64,000 bases of DNA from Pseudomonadota bacterium (lineage in GTDB: Bacteria; Pseudomonadota; Gammaproteobacteria; Steroidobacterales; Steroidobacteraceae): assembly GCA_023417315.1 (NCBI GenBank), contig JAEZFW010000047.1, positions 1 to 64,000 on the forward strand, in the 5' to 3' direction. Within the stretch, counting starts at the first letter, position 1, and the number at the start of each line of letters is the position of its first letter. Both the position numbers and the translations under genes were made by a program. Shown piece by piece: positions 9,168-18,218 of the stretch. The notes below the pieces were generated by a model, which was not told the DNA's origin, did not search any database, and saw only the letters and a program-made list of their open reading frames with translations.

Positions 9168-11018
9168 ATGCGAACAGTTGGGATTGGGATCTTGCTGCTT
9201 TCCGCGGCAGCGGTGATGAATGCGTGGGCGACCGAAGATCGCCTCGAGCCGTCGAGCATCAGGTTCAATCAGATCGGGTTTCTACCCGATGGGCCCAAGC
9301 GTGCCATCGTGAAGAGCGATGCCAAGGCACCGCTCGACTGGCGGGTGATCGATGCTAGCGGCAATACGGTTGCATCCGGCCAGACATCCGTGTTCGGAAT
9401 CAATGCAGGCTCCGGCGAGCACGTGCATCAACTCGACTTCAGCCGCCTACATGCGCCCGGTTACGAGTACCGACTGGTCGTGGCGGGAGAGACGAGTCGC
9501 CCATTCTCGATCGATGCCGCTGTCTTCGATGCGCTCAAGTACGACGCGCTCGCGTACTTCTATCACAATCGCAGCGGCACGCCCGTCGACGAGAAGTACG
9601 TAAAGGATGCGAAGTGGGCGCGTCCGGCAGGCCATTCGCCCGAGATCGTGTCCTGCTTCGACAAGAAAGATCAGCGCGGCAACCAATGGCCCGGTTGCAG
9701 CTACAAGCTGGATGCCACCGGCGGATGGTATGACGCCGGCGATCACGGCAAGTACGTCGTGAATGCAGGTATCAGCGTTTGGACACTCCTCAACTACTAT
9801 GAACGATCGCAGCGTGTTGTGAAGGACGCTTCATTCGCAGATGGCGAGGTGGCCGTGCCGGAGCGCGGCAACGGCGTGAACGACCTCTTGGACGAGGTGC
9901 GGTGGGAGCTGAGCTTCGTCTTGGGCATGCAGGCGCCAGAAGGGGCCAAGCTCAAGATGCCGAAACCCGGTGAGGCGGGAGCAGGACCCTCGGGGGAGCT
10001 GATCGAGCTCGACGTCTCCGGCATGGCGCACCACAAGCTGCATGGCGAGCAATGGACGCCGCTGCCGAGCGCGCCGCACGAAGACAAGAAGCCGCGTTAC
10101 GCGTTCCCGCCGTCGACGACCGCGACGCTGAACTTAGCGGCCAACGCCGCACAGTGCGCGCGCATCTGGCGCAGTATCGATGCGCAGTTCTCGGAACGAT
10201 GCTTGTCTGCGGCGAAGCGTGCGTACTCCGCGGCTCGGCGTCATCCGGACCTGATGCCCCTCAACTGGTTCAATGGCGGCGGTGGATACGGCGATCGAGA
10301 CGCCTCCGATGAGTTCTACTGGGCGGCGGCGGAGCTGTTTTCGACCACTGGCGAAGAAGAGTACGCAGCTGCGATGCGAGCCTCGCCGCATTTCCTCTCG
10401 GCACCGCAGAGCGGCGGCATGGGGGAGATCACGTGGAATCAGGTTCGCGCGCTCGGCACGATTACGCTCGTTACGGTGCCGAATCGGCTCGGCGCTCGAG
10501 AACTGTCGCAAGCACGTGCGAACCTCGTTGCAGCAGCGGATGAGTATTTGCGCCAAGCGAAAGACGAGGGCTACGCGATTCCATATTCCTCCATGCGTTA
10601 CCAGTGGGGCTCGAATTCAACTGTGTTGAATCACGCGTTGATCCTCGGTGTCGCTCACGATCTCACCGGCAAGACGATCTATCGAGATCGCGCGCTCGAC
10701 GCACTCGATTACGTGCTCGGCCGCAACCCTCTCGATCAGTCGTATGTCAGCGGTTACGGCGCTCGGCCGCTGCGCAATCCTCATCATCGGCATTGGGCAC
10801 AGCAGAAGAACGCCAACTATCCACCGCCGCCACCCGGCGCGCTTTCCGGCGGACCCAACTCCACCGCGATGATCGATCCGATCGCGAAAGAGATGAAAGG
10901 CTCGTGCCTACCTCAAACGTGCTGGCGCGATCATGTCGATGCGTATGCGCTCAATGAGGTGGCGATCAATTGGAATGCGCCGCTCGTGTGGGTCGTCGCG
11001 TTCCTGGCGGAACGCTGA
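9168..11018 (+). CDS. Secreted glycoside hydrolase family 9 endoglucanase
   Basis: About 616 residues. The preferred start is ATG 9168 behind a GGTGAGGGGG stretch, giving signal peptide MRTVGIGILLLSAAAVMNAWA; ATG 9150 is in frame but has no ribosome site. An N-terminal Ig-like CelD_N domain (about 28-115, containing RFNQIGFLP) precedes the (alpha/alpha)6 catalytic domain. Seen: YDAGDHGKY with the two catalytic aspartates at about 189 and 192, NPHHRHW with the active-site histidine at about 539, and LNEVAINWNAPLVW with the acid glutamate near 597, the GH9 signatures. It would cut beta-1,4-glucan (cellulose or mixed-linkage glucan) in periplasm or outside. No carbohydrate-binding module or dockerin is seen. 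Confidence 0.93.
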   Translation: MRTVGIGILLLSAAAVMNAWATEDRLEPSSIRFNQIGFLPDGPKRAIVKSDAKAPLDWRVIDASGNTVASGQTSVFGINAGSGEHVHQLDFSRLHAPGYEYRLVVAGETSRPFSIDAAVFDALKYDALAYFYHNRSGTPVDEKYVKDAKWARPAGHSPEIVSCFDKKDQRGNQWPGCSYKLDATGGWYDAGDHGKYVVNAGISVWTLLNYYERSQRVVKDASFADGEVAVPERGNGVNDLLDEVRWELSFVLGMQAPEGAKLKMPKPGEAGAGPSGELIELDVSGMAHHKLHGEQWTPLPSAPHEDKKPRYAFPPSTTATLNLAANAAQCARIWRSIDAQFSERCLSAAKRAYSAARRHPDLMPLNWFNGGGGYGDRDASDEFYWAAAELFSTTGEEEYAAAMRASPHFLSAPQSGGMGEITWNQVRALGTITLVTVPNRLGARELSQARANLVAAADEYLRQAKDEGYAIPYSSMRYQWGSNSTVLNHALILGVAHDLTGKTIYRDRALDALDYVLGRNPLDQSYVSGYGARPLRNPHHRHWAQQKNANYPPPPPGALSGGPNSTAMIDPIAKEMKGSCLPQTCWRDHVDAYALNEVAINWNAPLVWVVAFLAER

Positions 11019-11039
11019 CGATCCGCAATACGGCAGCCG

Positions 11040-11368
11040 TACTGTCGACGGCAAGGAAGCCTATCGGCAGGGAGCCGTGCGTGCGACGGCAAGGAAGCCC
11101 TCGGCACGGAAGCCGTGCTATCGGCGGCAAGGAAGCCTATCGGCAGGGAAGCCGTGCTATCGACGGCAAGGAAGCCTTCGGCACATCGTGCCTACGGCAG
11201 GGTCAGATTGGAGTGATGCGCATCTCGATGATTTACACAAATCGGGCGTTTCGAGACTCGACGGAGGGAAGTTTCGCGGTCGTTGTGACCGTGCCGATAG
11301 GCTCCCTTGCCGTCGCACGCACGGCTTCCCTGCCGAGAGGCTTCCTTGCCGTCGACAGTGCGGCTCCC
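11040..11368. repeat. Inverted array of ~38-bp CGGCAAGGAAGCC repeats between convergent genes
   Basis: The gap between the GH9 and hemerythrin gene ends holds no gene. CGGCAAGGAAGCC or a close variant occurs at 11049, 11087, 11125 and 11164, a period of about 38-39, each unit containing a second half-copy of type CGGCAGGGAAGCC. The reverse complement of the same words fills 11291-11368. The two arms form a large imperfect inverted repeat around a 110-base centre that starts near a GGTCAGA word. The same element type recurs at 36.4-36.65 kb. It may act as a bidirectional terminator or REP-like element. Confidence 0.75.
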
Positions 11369-11372
11369 AATC

Positions 11373-11936
11373 TCAGTTTGTCTGCCTCGCCGTCACTGCC
11401 GCGCGCTGTGACGCGGGTCTTTGGATGTCGCGCATGTTCGCCGCGCCTTCTTCGTCATCGCCGTGCAATCCGAGCACGTCCATCAGCGTGTCGCGGCGTT
11501 CGGCCAACGTGATACCGAGTGCGACGAGATCCAGTTTCGCTTGCCGTACCTTCGGGAACAGCTCGCTCTCTTCCGACTGCACGTGCGTGGTGACGAGCTC
11601 GCGCAATCGCTCGACTGCTTGCGTGAACTCCGCATCGTCCGAAGTCATCGACTCGACGCGCATGAGCACTTGCTTCGCTTCGTCGTGCTCGCGCTCTGCA
11701 TCGTCGATCAGATCTTCGCCCACCGCTCGGCGTGCCGCAGGATAGAAGAGCTCTTCTTCGATCTGCGTGTGAATCCGCACCATCTTGCACAAGCGGCGCG
11801 CGAGTGGATCGAGCTGCTGTGGCGTCGCTTGAAAGAAGCTTGCGAACAGCTCATCTACGAGACGATGGTCGCGCGTCAGCAAATCGACTGCATCCGTGAC
11901 GACGTCGGTGGGTTCATCGGGTACGGCTCGGGCCAT
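11373..11936 (-). CDS. Hemerythrin HHE domain protein
   Basis: A 187-residue four-helix-bundle protein. The start is ATG 11936 behind AAGGAGA with good spacing, in preference to 11975. Di-iron ligand pattern seen in order: RDHRLVDELF, IHTQIEEELFYP, a histidine in REHDEAKQVL, and THVQSEESELFPK, the repeated H...E arrangement of hemerythrin-like domains. The C-terminal tail after about residue 150 is polar and ends in repeat-adjacent sequence. Such proteins bind O2, NO or iron and serve in redox or nitrosative stress; the exact role here is unknown. It is monocistronic by spacing, with Tex 348 bases upstream. Confidence 0.88.
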   Translation of the reverse strand: MARAVPDEPTDVVTDAVDLLTRDHRLVDELFASFFQATPQQLDPLARRLCKMVRIHTQIEEELFYPAARRAVGEDLIDDAEREHDEAKQVLMRVESMTSDDAEFTQAVERLRELVTTHVQSEESELFPKVRQAKLDLVALGITLAERRDTLMDVLGLHGDDEEGAANMRDIQRPASQRAAVTARQTN

Positions 11937-12070
11937 CGCGTTCTCCTTAAGCTCGCGGCTGATCGACATCGGCATCGATAAGCCCTGAGTGGGCCCCGCG
12001 GTTCCAAGCCCTCATGAGAGTTGTTGCAGCCGATCTCGAGCAACACTCGAAGAGACTGCACGCGAGAAGC

Positions 12071-12227
12071 GTCGGAATGAGCGCCGACCTGAAGGTTCAC
12101 GAAGCGGGTAGGTCGGGTCTCAACCCGACAAAGCACGTCGGAATAAATTCCGACCTACAGATGTTTGCGCCTATGCGTGTAGGCCGGGTTTCAATCCGAC
12201 GGAAGCGTCGGAATGAATCTCGACCTA
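12071..12227. repeat. Five alternating GTCGGA / GTCGGG hairpins
   Basis: The 348-base gap between hemerythrin and Tex contains five short palindromes of two alternating kinds: type 1 (GTCGG-AAT...CCGAC) at 12071-12090, 12137-12157 and 12207-12227; type 2 (TAGGTCGGGT-TCAA-CCGAC) at 12109-12129 and 12180-12200. Arms are edged by TAGG/CCTA words. A sixth type 2 copy lies at 15501-15534. Nothing else is recognised in the gap except the ribosome-binding site of the hemerythrin gene and a GCCCGCG...CGCGGGC hairpin near 12243-12272. Confidence 0.75.
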
Positions 12228-12284
12228 CACGGACGTAGGGATGCCCGCGTTGCATGGAGCATTTCGCGGGCCGACCTATGGGGC

Positions 12285-14642
12285 TTACTCGCGTTTCAAG
12301 GCTCGCGCAAAAGCGTCGGCCATCGCGCCGCTGCCCGCAGATACGGGCTCAGGTTTCGACCGCTTGGCTGCGGGAGGCGAGTTGCGTCCATTGCTTGGGG
12401 CGACATTTCCCGGCGGGCGGGCGCGTTCCGCCGCTGCATCTAAGCGCATCGTGAGCGCTATTCGTCGGCGTTGCTGATCGACCTCGAGCACTTTGACCTT
12501 GACGACATCGCCCGCTTTCACGACTTCATGCGGGTCTTTGACAAACTTGTTTGCCAGCATCGAGATGTGCACGAGCCCATCCTGGTGCACGCCGATGTCG
12601 ACGAATGCGCCGAAGTTCGTGACGTTCGTGACGACGCCTTCGAGGATCATGCCGGGCTGCAGATCCTTGAGATCCTCTACGCCTTCCTTGAACTCAGCCG
12701 TCTTGAACTCCGGTCGAGGATCGCGACCGGGCTTCTCGAGCTCGCGGAGGATGTCGCGCACCGTCGGCAAACCGAAACGCTCGTCAGTGTACTTCGACGC
12801 GTCGATCTTCTTGAGTGTGGCCGCATCGCCGAGCACTTCGCGGGCGGGGCGCTTCAGATCCGACAGGATGCGCTCGACGACGGGATAGGCTTCCGGGTGC
12901 ACGGCCGAAGCATCGAGCGGATTGTCGCCGTTCATGATGCGCAGGAAGCCCGCCGCCTGTTCGAAGGTCTTCTCGCCAAGGCGCGGCACCTTCTTCAATC
13001 GGTTTCGGCTCGCGAACGCACCGTGTTCATCGCGATACTTCACGATGTTCTCGGCGAGCGTCGCGCTCAGCCCGGAGATGCGGGCCAGCAGGGCTGCCGA
13101 GGCAGTATTGACGTCGACGCCGACCGCATTCACGCAGTCTTCGACGACCGCATCGAGTGAACGCGCCAGCTTCGTTTGACTCACATCGTGTTGATACTGA
13201 CCGACACCGATGGATTTCGGATCGATCTTCACGAGCTCCGCGAGTGGGTCTTGTAACCTACGAGCGATCGACACGGCGCCGCGTAAGCTGACGTCGAGCT
13301 CCGGAAATTCTTTTGCCGCGAGCGCTGAAGCGGAATACACGGACGCGCCAGCTTCCGACACTACGATCTTCGTGAGCTTCAGCTCGGGATTTTTTTTGAT
13401 GAGCTCCGCCGCGAGCTTATCGGTTTCGCGCGAGGCGGTGCCGTTTCCGATGCTGATGAGATCGACATGATGCTTCCGCGCAAGCAGCGCGAGGGCTGCG
13501 ATCGTACCGTTCCAATCATTACGAGGTGCATGCGGATACACCGTCGCAGTGTCGAGCAGTTTGCCGGTGCGATCGACGATTGCGACTTTGACGCCGGTGC
13601 GCAGTCCCGGATCGAGTCCCATGGTCGCGCGCGGTCCGGCAGGTGCGGCGAGCAACAAGTCATGGAGGTTGCGAGCAAAGACCCGGATAGCTTCTTCTTC
13701 CGCACGCTCGCGCAGCTCGGTCAGGAGCTCGGCTTCGAGTTGCCACGACAGTTTCGTTTGCCAAGTCCAGCGCACGCACTGCTGGAGCCATGCATCGGCT
13801 GCACGCTTGCGATCGCTGATGCTGAAACGCGCTGCGATCTTGAGCTCGCACGCATTGATCGCGGCAGCCGCGGTCTTCTCGGCATCCAACTCTTCCGGAA
13901 GCTTGAGGCTCATGCGCAGAAGCTCCTCCTTCCGACCGCGGAACAATGCGAGCGCCCGGTGAGACGGAATCTTCGCGAGCGGTTCCTGATACGCGAAGTA
14001 GTCGCGAAACTTTGCAGCGGCCTCCTCTTTGCCTTCCGCAACGGCGGAGACGAGCACCGCATGATCGGCCAAGTGCTGCCGCAACGAGCCGAGCAATTCG
14101 GCGTCTTCCGCGAAGTGCTCGACGAGAATCGCACGAGCGCCTTCGAGGGCTGCCTTGACGTCCGGGACGCCGGGGTTATCGCCCTGCTCGGTCGTGAACG
14201 GTTGCTTGAGGAAATTCGCGGCTTGCGTTTCGGGACTCAGAGTGGGATCCGCAAGAAGCGCATCCGCAAGCGCTTGCAATCCGGCCTCGCGCGCGATCTG
14301 CGCCTTCGTGCGACGCTTCGGCTTGTAGGGCAGATACAGATCTTCGAGACGCTGTTTCGTTTCGGCTGCTTCGATGCTCGCGCGCAGCGCCGGCGTGAGC
14401 TTCTGCTGCTCTTCGATGCTCGCGAGAATTTGCACCCGTCGCGCCTCGAGCTCTCGCAAGTACGAGAGTCGCTCCTCCAAAGTACGCAACTGCGTGTCAT
14501 CCAGACCCCCGGTCGCTTCTTTGCGATAGCGAGCGATAAAGGGGACTGTTGCGCCTTCATCCAACAATGCGACCGCTGCAGCAACTTGTTCGGGCTTGGC
14601 GGATAGCTCGGCAGCAATTCTTGATTCGATCGACGGAAGCAT
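12285..14642 (-). CDS. tex: Tex family RNA-binding transcription accessory protein
   Basis: About 785 residues, normal for Tex. Domains in order: Tex_N helical region (1-190) with VPFIARYRKEATGGLDD; a YqgF/RNase H-like domain starting at MGLDPGLRTGVK; helix-hairpin-helix repeats around LRRISGL-type turns and VPRLGEKTFEQAAGFLRI; and a C-terminal S1 RNA-binding domain beginning LQPGMILEGVVTNV. ATG 14642 is preferred because the protein then begins as in known Tex; ATG 14654 adds four residues. The arginine/proline-rich tail after the S1 domain is typical of GC-rich hosts. Tex binds nucleic acid and influences transcription and stress survival; it is a conserved housekeeping gene. Confidence 0.96.
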   Translation of the reverse strand: MLPSIESRIAAELSAKPEQVAAAVALLDEGATVPFIARYRKEATGGLDDTQLRTLEERLSYLRELEARRVQILASIEEQQKLTPALRASIEAAETKQRLEDLYLPYKPKRRTKAQIAREAGLQALADALLADPTLSPETQAANFLKQPFTTEQGDNPGVPDVKAALEGARAILVEHFAEDAELLGSLRQHLADHAVLVSAVAEGKEEAAAKFRDYFAYQEPLAKIPSHRALALFRGRKEELLRMSLKLPEELDAEKTAAAAINACELKIAARFSISDRKRAADAWLQQCVRWTWQTKLSWQLEAELLTELRERAEEEAIRVFARNLHDLLLAAPAGPRATMGLDPGLRTGVKVAIVDRTGKLLDTATVYPHAPRNDWNGTIAALALLARKHHVDLISIGNGTASRETDKLAAELIKKNPELKLTKIVVSEAGASVYSASALAAKEFPELDVSLRGAVSIARRLQDPLAELVKIDPKSIGVGQYQHDVSQTKLARSLDAVVEDCVNAVGVDVNTASAALLARISGLSATLAENIVKYRDEHGAFASRNRLKKVPRLGEKTFEQAAGFLRIMNGDNPLDASAVHPEAYPVVERILSDLKRPAREVLGDAATLKKIDASKYTDERFGLPTVRDILRELEKPGRDPRPEFKTAEFKEGVEDLKDLQPGMILEGVVTNVTNFGAFVDIGVHQDGLVHISMLANKFVKDPHEVVKAGDVVKVKVLEVDQQRRRIALTMRLDAAAERARPPGNVAPSNGRNSPPAAKRSKPEPVSAGSGAMADAFARALKRE

Positions 14643-14715
14643 GGTCTCGTGCACGCAAACGGAAGGCGCGCACTATGCGGAAACTGCGCGTGGTCGGCAA
14701 GAGTCGCCGAGCTTG

Positions 14716-14815
14716 CAGGTGATGGAGGTGATGGAAGTCATGTAGGTCAGAGGCGCACTGCGCCTGCTGGCGTTTATCACTTACGTCACTTACAGCACCT
14801 CCATCACTTCATGCT
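14716..14815. repeat. Inverted repeat of GTGATGGAGGTGATGG words
   Basis: The left arm 14716-14751 has the quasi-tandem word AGGTGATGG and ends in GGTCAGA. The right arm 14774-14815 has the complement (TTACGTCACTTACAGCACC, then TCCATCACTTCA). The centre holds a small GGCGCAC-TGCGCC hairpin. The right arm runs through the stop codon of the DUF2959 gene at 14804-14806. Confidence 0.6.
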
Positions 14816-15445
14816 TGTTATGAACTCATTCGCCTCCGCGATCGAGCGTTCCATGTCCTTCATGAGCGCCGCGGTTTGGCGTTCGATCGAAGAGAGCTCT
14901 TTGCGTAAGGCGCCGATGGCCCGTGCATTGAGATTGTGTTTCAGGACGAGGACTTGGTCCTGGAACGTACTCAGCACAGGATCCATCGATTTCTCGGCGC
15001 GCCGCATCGCTTGAATCAAGGTGCCGTAGCGCCTACGGGTGTCGTTCAACAATCGCTGACTATCGCGCTTGAGCGATGCGTTCGAATACTGCTCGAGCTC
15101 GTCTTCCCATTCGTCGAACAGATCCTGCGCGACCTGTTCAACGGAATCGATCCGATTACGCACTTCCGTCGCGCGGGCGGCACTGCGTTCGTACTCAGCA
15201 TTGAGTCGGTCGTAGGTGCGTTCGAGATCGCCGCCGTCGACCTCGACGACGCTGCGGAACTGATCCAGTGCGGAAGTGAACTGCTCTTTGGCATCGCTTT
15301 GTGCATCGCGTGCGTCCTCGACACGATCGACGAGAATGTCGCGCTTCTCGACCCCGAACGATTCATACGCTCGATACATGGCGGCCTGACATCCGCCGAG
15401 CAGCAGTGCGACCGAGATCGAGCAGGTAAGCATAAGTGTGCGCAT
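14804..15445 (-). CDS. DUF2959 family lipoprotein
   Basis: A 213-residue protein. Start chosen at ATG 15445 because it creates a standard lipoprotein signal, MRTLMLTCSISVALLLGGC, with the lipobox LGGC; a longer frame from 15502 lacks this. After the cysteine the protein is nearly all helical, with heptad-like stretches (for example RVEDARDAQSDAKEQF and LERTYDRLNAEYERSAAR), as in the DUF2959 family of periplasmic coiled-coil proteins. Function is unknown; a spacer or signalling role at the envelope is a guess. It lies between Tex and a hybrid kinase on the same strand, but intervening hairpins argue for separate transcription. Confidence 0.82.
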   Translation of the reverse strand: MRTLMLTCSISVALLLGGCQAAMYRAYESFGVEKRDILVDRVEDARDAQSDAKEQFTSALDQFRSVVEVDGGDLERTYDRLNAEYERSAARATEVRNRIDSVEQVAQDLFDEWEDELEQYSNASLKRDSQRLLNDTRRRYGTLIQAMRRAEKSMDPVLSTFQDQVLVLKHNLNARAIGALRKELSSIERQTAALMKDMERSIAEANEFITSMK

Positions 15446-15500
15446 CGGCCGTATAAGCAATGTGTCGCCGTGTAAGTTCCGTCCGACGTTCCTCGGATGC

Positions 15501-15534
15501 AAGCGTGTCGGGTCGAAACCCGACCTACACGCTT
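15501..15534. repeat. Palindrome carrying the kinase stop codon
   Basis: AAGCGTGT (15501-15508) and ACACGCTT (15527-15534) flank GTCGGGT-CGAA-ACCCGAC, giving a long hairpin of the same class as the 12.1 kb array. The stop codon of the downstream-coded kinase (15525-15527) and its last codons fall inside it. It could end kinase transcription, though no U-tract follows. Confidence 0.7.
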
Positions 15535-18218
15535 GCGAGCCGCACTCGCTCGCCGTCGATGAGCTTCTCGAGCACGCTCGCTTCGACCGGCTTCACGAGA
15601 TGATGATTGAAGCCCGCCTCCTGCGAGCGACGTTTGTCTTCCGTCTGCCCCCATCCCGTGAGAGCGATCATGAGTTTGTGTTTGAGCTCCGGAATCGCCC
15701 GGATCTCCCGACACGTTTCATAGCCATCGAGGCCCGGCATGCCAATATCGAGCAGCACGACATCCGGTGTGAACTCCTTGGCGGTATTGATCGCGCTCGG
15801 ACCGTCGTGAGCTGTTCTGACCTCGTGTCCCGCAATCTCCAACATCAAGCCAAGACTGGTGGCGGCGTCTTGATTGTCGTCAGCGATCAAGATGCGTAAA
15901 CCGTGCTGCGCAGTAAGCGGCGAGCGGTTCTCTAGTGCGCTCGTTGTAGCTTGAGTCGAGGTGACGCTCGGCAAGCGCACGATGAACTCGCTGCCTTTGC
16001 CGGCCCCTTCGCTGCGAGCTTCGATCGTACCGCCATGCATTTCGACCAGTTGCTTGGCGATGCTCAACCCGATGCCGAGACCGCCTTGTGCCATCTCGCT
16101 CGAACGCTCGACCTGCGTAAACATCTCGAATACCGTCGGGAGGGCGGAAGGGTCGATACCGATGCCGTCATCCTTGACACGGACTCGCACGTTGGGACCT
16201 ATCGAGTCGACGTTGACTTCGATGCGCCCGCCGCTCGGAGTGTATTTCGCAGCATTGTTGAGCAAGTTTGCGAAGACCTGACCGAGCCGTGTCATGTCGC
16301 CATTGACGAAGAAGGTCGATGATAGCGCGCGCACGATGAGCTCGTGGGAAGCTTGGTCGATCATCGGCTTGCTGATCTCGAGGGCATTCTGCACCGCTGC
16401 TGAGATATCGACCGTTTCGCGGCGTAGCTCGATCTTGCCCCGGCTGATCCGGCTCAAGTCGAGCAGATCGTCGATCAAACGCACCATCTGTCTCAGCTGC
16501 CGGTCCATCATCAGTCGTGCCTGCTCGGCTGCGGCGCCTGTGCCCTGAGTGAGTCGCAGAATCTCGAGCCCGTTGCGGATCGGCGCGAGCGGGTTGCGTA
16601 GCTCGTGCGCGAGGGTTGCAAGGAACCGGTTCTTACGTTGATCCGCTTCCCGCAATTCTTCTTCCGCTTCCTTGGCGCGGGTGACGTCGAGATTGATGCC
16701 CATCAGCCGTTGCGGCTTGCCTCTTGCATCGCGCTCGATACGGCCAAGATCGAGGATCCATCGAATTCCGAGCTCTGGATGGACGATGCGAAACTCCTTC
16801 CTGAACTCCGATTCGACGGACGAGAACACTTCGTGAGCTGCAGCAACGCGATCGCGGTCCTCCGGATGCACACGTTCGAGCCAAGTCTCCAGTTGCGCCG
16901 GTGTGTCGCGCTCGATTCCATACAGGCGTCTGAACTCCTCGCTCCAGAAGATTTCTCCTCGTTCGAGATCCATGCTCCAAACGCCGGCACTTGCCGCGCG
17001 CAGCGCGAGGCGCAAGCGTTCCTCACCTTGGCGAAGCGCCTCGCTCGCATGCTCGCGCTCGGTGATATCTTGGATCACGGTGAGCGCACAAGGCGCACCG
17101 CCAATCACGATGCGCTCGGCCGAAAGCAAGCCGATCACCTCTTCTGCGCGCCGCGTGCGCAGGCGGCATTCGAGATTACGCACGTGCCCATTTGCGGCGA
17201 GTGTGCGCACTAGCTCGTCGCGAGCTTGATCGTTCATCCACAGGCCGAGCTCGATCGAGCTGCGACCGATCGATTCTTCTCGCGAATAGCCGCTCACATT
17301 GATGAAGGTCTGATTCACTTCGATGAGCTTACCCGTCTGCAGCGATGTCAACGTCACGCTCAAGGGGCTCGCGTTGAACGCCTTGACGAAGCGCTCCTCA
17401 CTCTCTCGCAAGGCAAGCTCGGTGCGCTTGCGATCCGTGATGTCGAGTGTGGCACCGAGCATGCGAGCTGGCGCGCCGTTGTCGCGGATCACCCTCGCGC
17501 TCGTGTATAGCCAGACGATGCCACCGTCGGGCCGGATCGACCGAAACTCGAGCTCGTAAGGTTCGTCCTGCTCCAACGTGCGACTGATCGCGTGCTCCAC
17601 GAGGGCTCGATCTTCCGGATGAATGAGCTCGGAGTAGCTGCGCAAATTCGCTTCGAAGGTGTCCGGTGATACGCCGTGGAGTTGGTAGAGCGAAGGCGTC
17701 CAAAGAATTCGATCGCTGCGAATGTCCCAATCCCACACGCCGACCTTGCCTGTGTCCGTAGCGAGCCGCAGTCGCTCCTCGCTCAGACGCAAGCGTTCTT
17801 CGGCTCGGATGCGTTCGGTGATGTCGATTGCCATGCCGCCGATCAACGTGCTCTGTCCGTCGACGCTCTCGACGTGGAACTTGCTGACGAGCGCGGTTCG
17901 TACGGCGCCGCTCGCATCGACGAACTGCTCGAGCACTTGAACCCCTGCTTCGTGCTCCATCGCCTGCCGATCGCTCGCATCGCACTGTGCGGCGAGGATC
18001 GGTGACATCAGATCGGAGTTCGTCTTACCGATGAGTGAGGCGTGTCGACCGCGCAAAGCGCGTTCGGCGGCCTCGTTCGCGTACACAAATCGCCCAGAGA
18101 GATCCTTGAGCCATGCCATCCCAGGAAGATGGCGCATGAAGCGCACGAACAAATCTGCGCGACCAAGGGTGGGTTCGCTCGAGCCGTCGGATGGAAGGTG
18201 GCAGCGCCAGCGGTGCAT
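15525..18218 (-). CDS. Multi-PAS hybrid sensor histidine kinase with receiver
   Basis: An 897-residue soluble hybrid kinase with no transmembrane segment. Order: four PAS domains (about 25-135, 145-265, 270-390 and 395-515, the second and fourth of PAS_3 type with WDWDI and WSMDLERGEIFW), a HisKA domain with phospho-acceptor H538 in AHELRNPLAP, a HATPase with DDGIGIDPSALP and GGLGIGLSIAKQL, and a C-terminal receiver with D824 in LLDIGMPGLDGYE. The receiver resembles that of the other hybrid kinase here (TGWGQ block). No response regulator is adjacent, so the output partner is unknown. PAS diversity suggests sensing of redox or small ligands in the cytoplasm. Confidence 0.92.
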   Translation of the reverse strand: MHRWRCHLPSDGSSEPTLGRADLFVRFMRHLPGMAWLKDLSGRFVYANEAAERALRGRHASLIGKTNSDLMSPILAAQCDASDRQAMEHEAGVQVLEQFVDASGAVRTALVSKFHVESVDGQSTLIGGMAIDITERIRAEERLRLSEERLRLATDTGKVGVWDWDIRSDRILWTPSLYQLHGVSPDTFEANLRSYSELIHPEDRALVEHAISRTLEQDEPYELEFRSIRPDGGIVWLYTSARVIRDNGAPARMLGATLDITDRKRTELALRESEERFVKAFNASPLSVTLTSLQTGKLIEVNQTFINVSGYSREESIGRSSIELGLWMNDQARDELVRTLAANGHVRNLECRLRTRRAEEVIGLLSAERIVIGGAPCALTVIQDITEREHASEALRQGEERLRLALRAASAGVWSMDLERGEIFWSEEFRRLYGIERDTPAQLETWLERVHPEDRDRVAAAHEVFSSVESEFRKEFRIVHPELGIRWILDLGRIERDARGKPQRLMGINLDVTRAKEAEEELREADQRKNRFLATLAHELRNPLAPIRNGLEILRLTQGTGAAAEQARLMMDRQLRQMVRLIDDLLDLSRISRGKIELRRETVDISAAVQNALEISKPMIDQASHELIVRALSSTFFVNGDMTRLGQVFANLLNNAAKYTPSGGRIEVNVDSIGPNVRVRVKDDGIGIDPSALPTVFEMFTQVERSSEMAQGGLGIGLSIAKQLVEMHGGTIEARSEGAGKGSEFIVRLPSVTSTQATTSALENRSPLTAQHGLRILIADDNQDAATSLGLMLEIAGHEVRTAHDGPSAINTAKEFTPDVVLLDIGMPGLDGYETCREIRAIPELKHKLMIALTGWGQTEDKRRSQEAGFNHHLVKPVEASVLEKLIDGERVRLASV

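Noticed and set aside
11040..11368. CRISPR array
   Set aside because: The repeats have a period of about 38 but no unique spacers: unit and spacing are the same degenerate words throughout, and the second half is inverted. No cas genes are present.
13467..14606. A 379-codon plus-strand frame opposite tex
   Set aside because: Antisense to a conserved housekeeping gene; composition and lack of domains show it is a codon-bias shadow.
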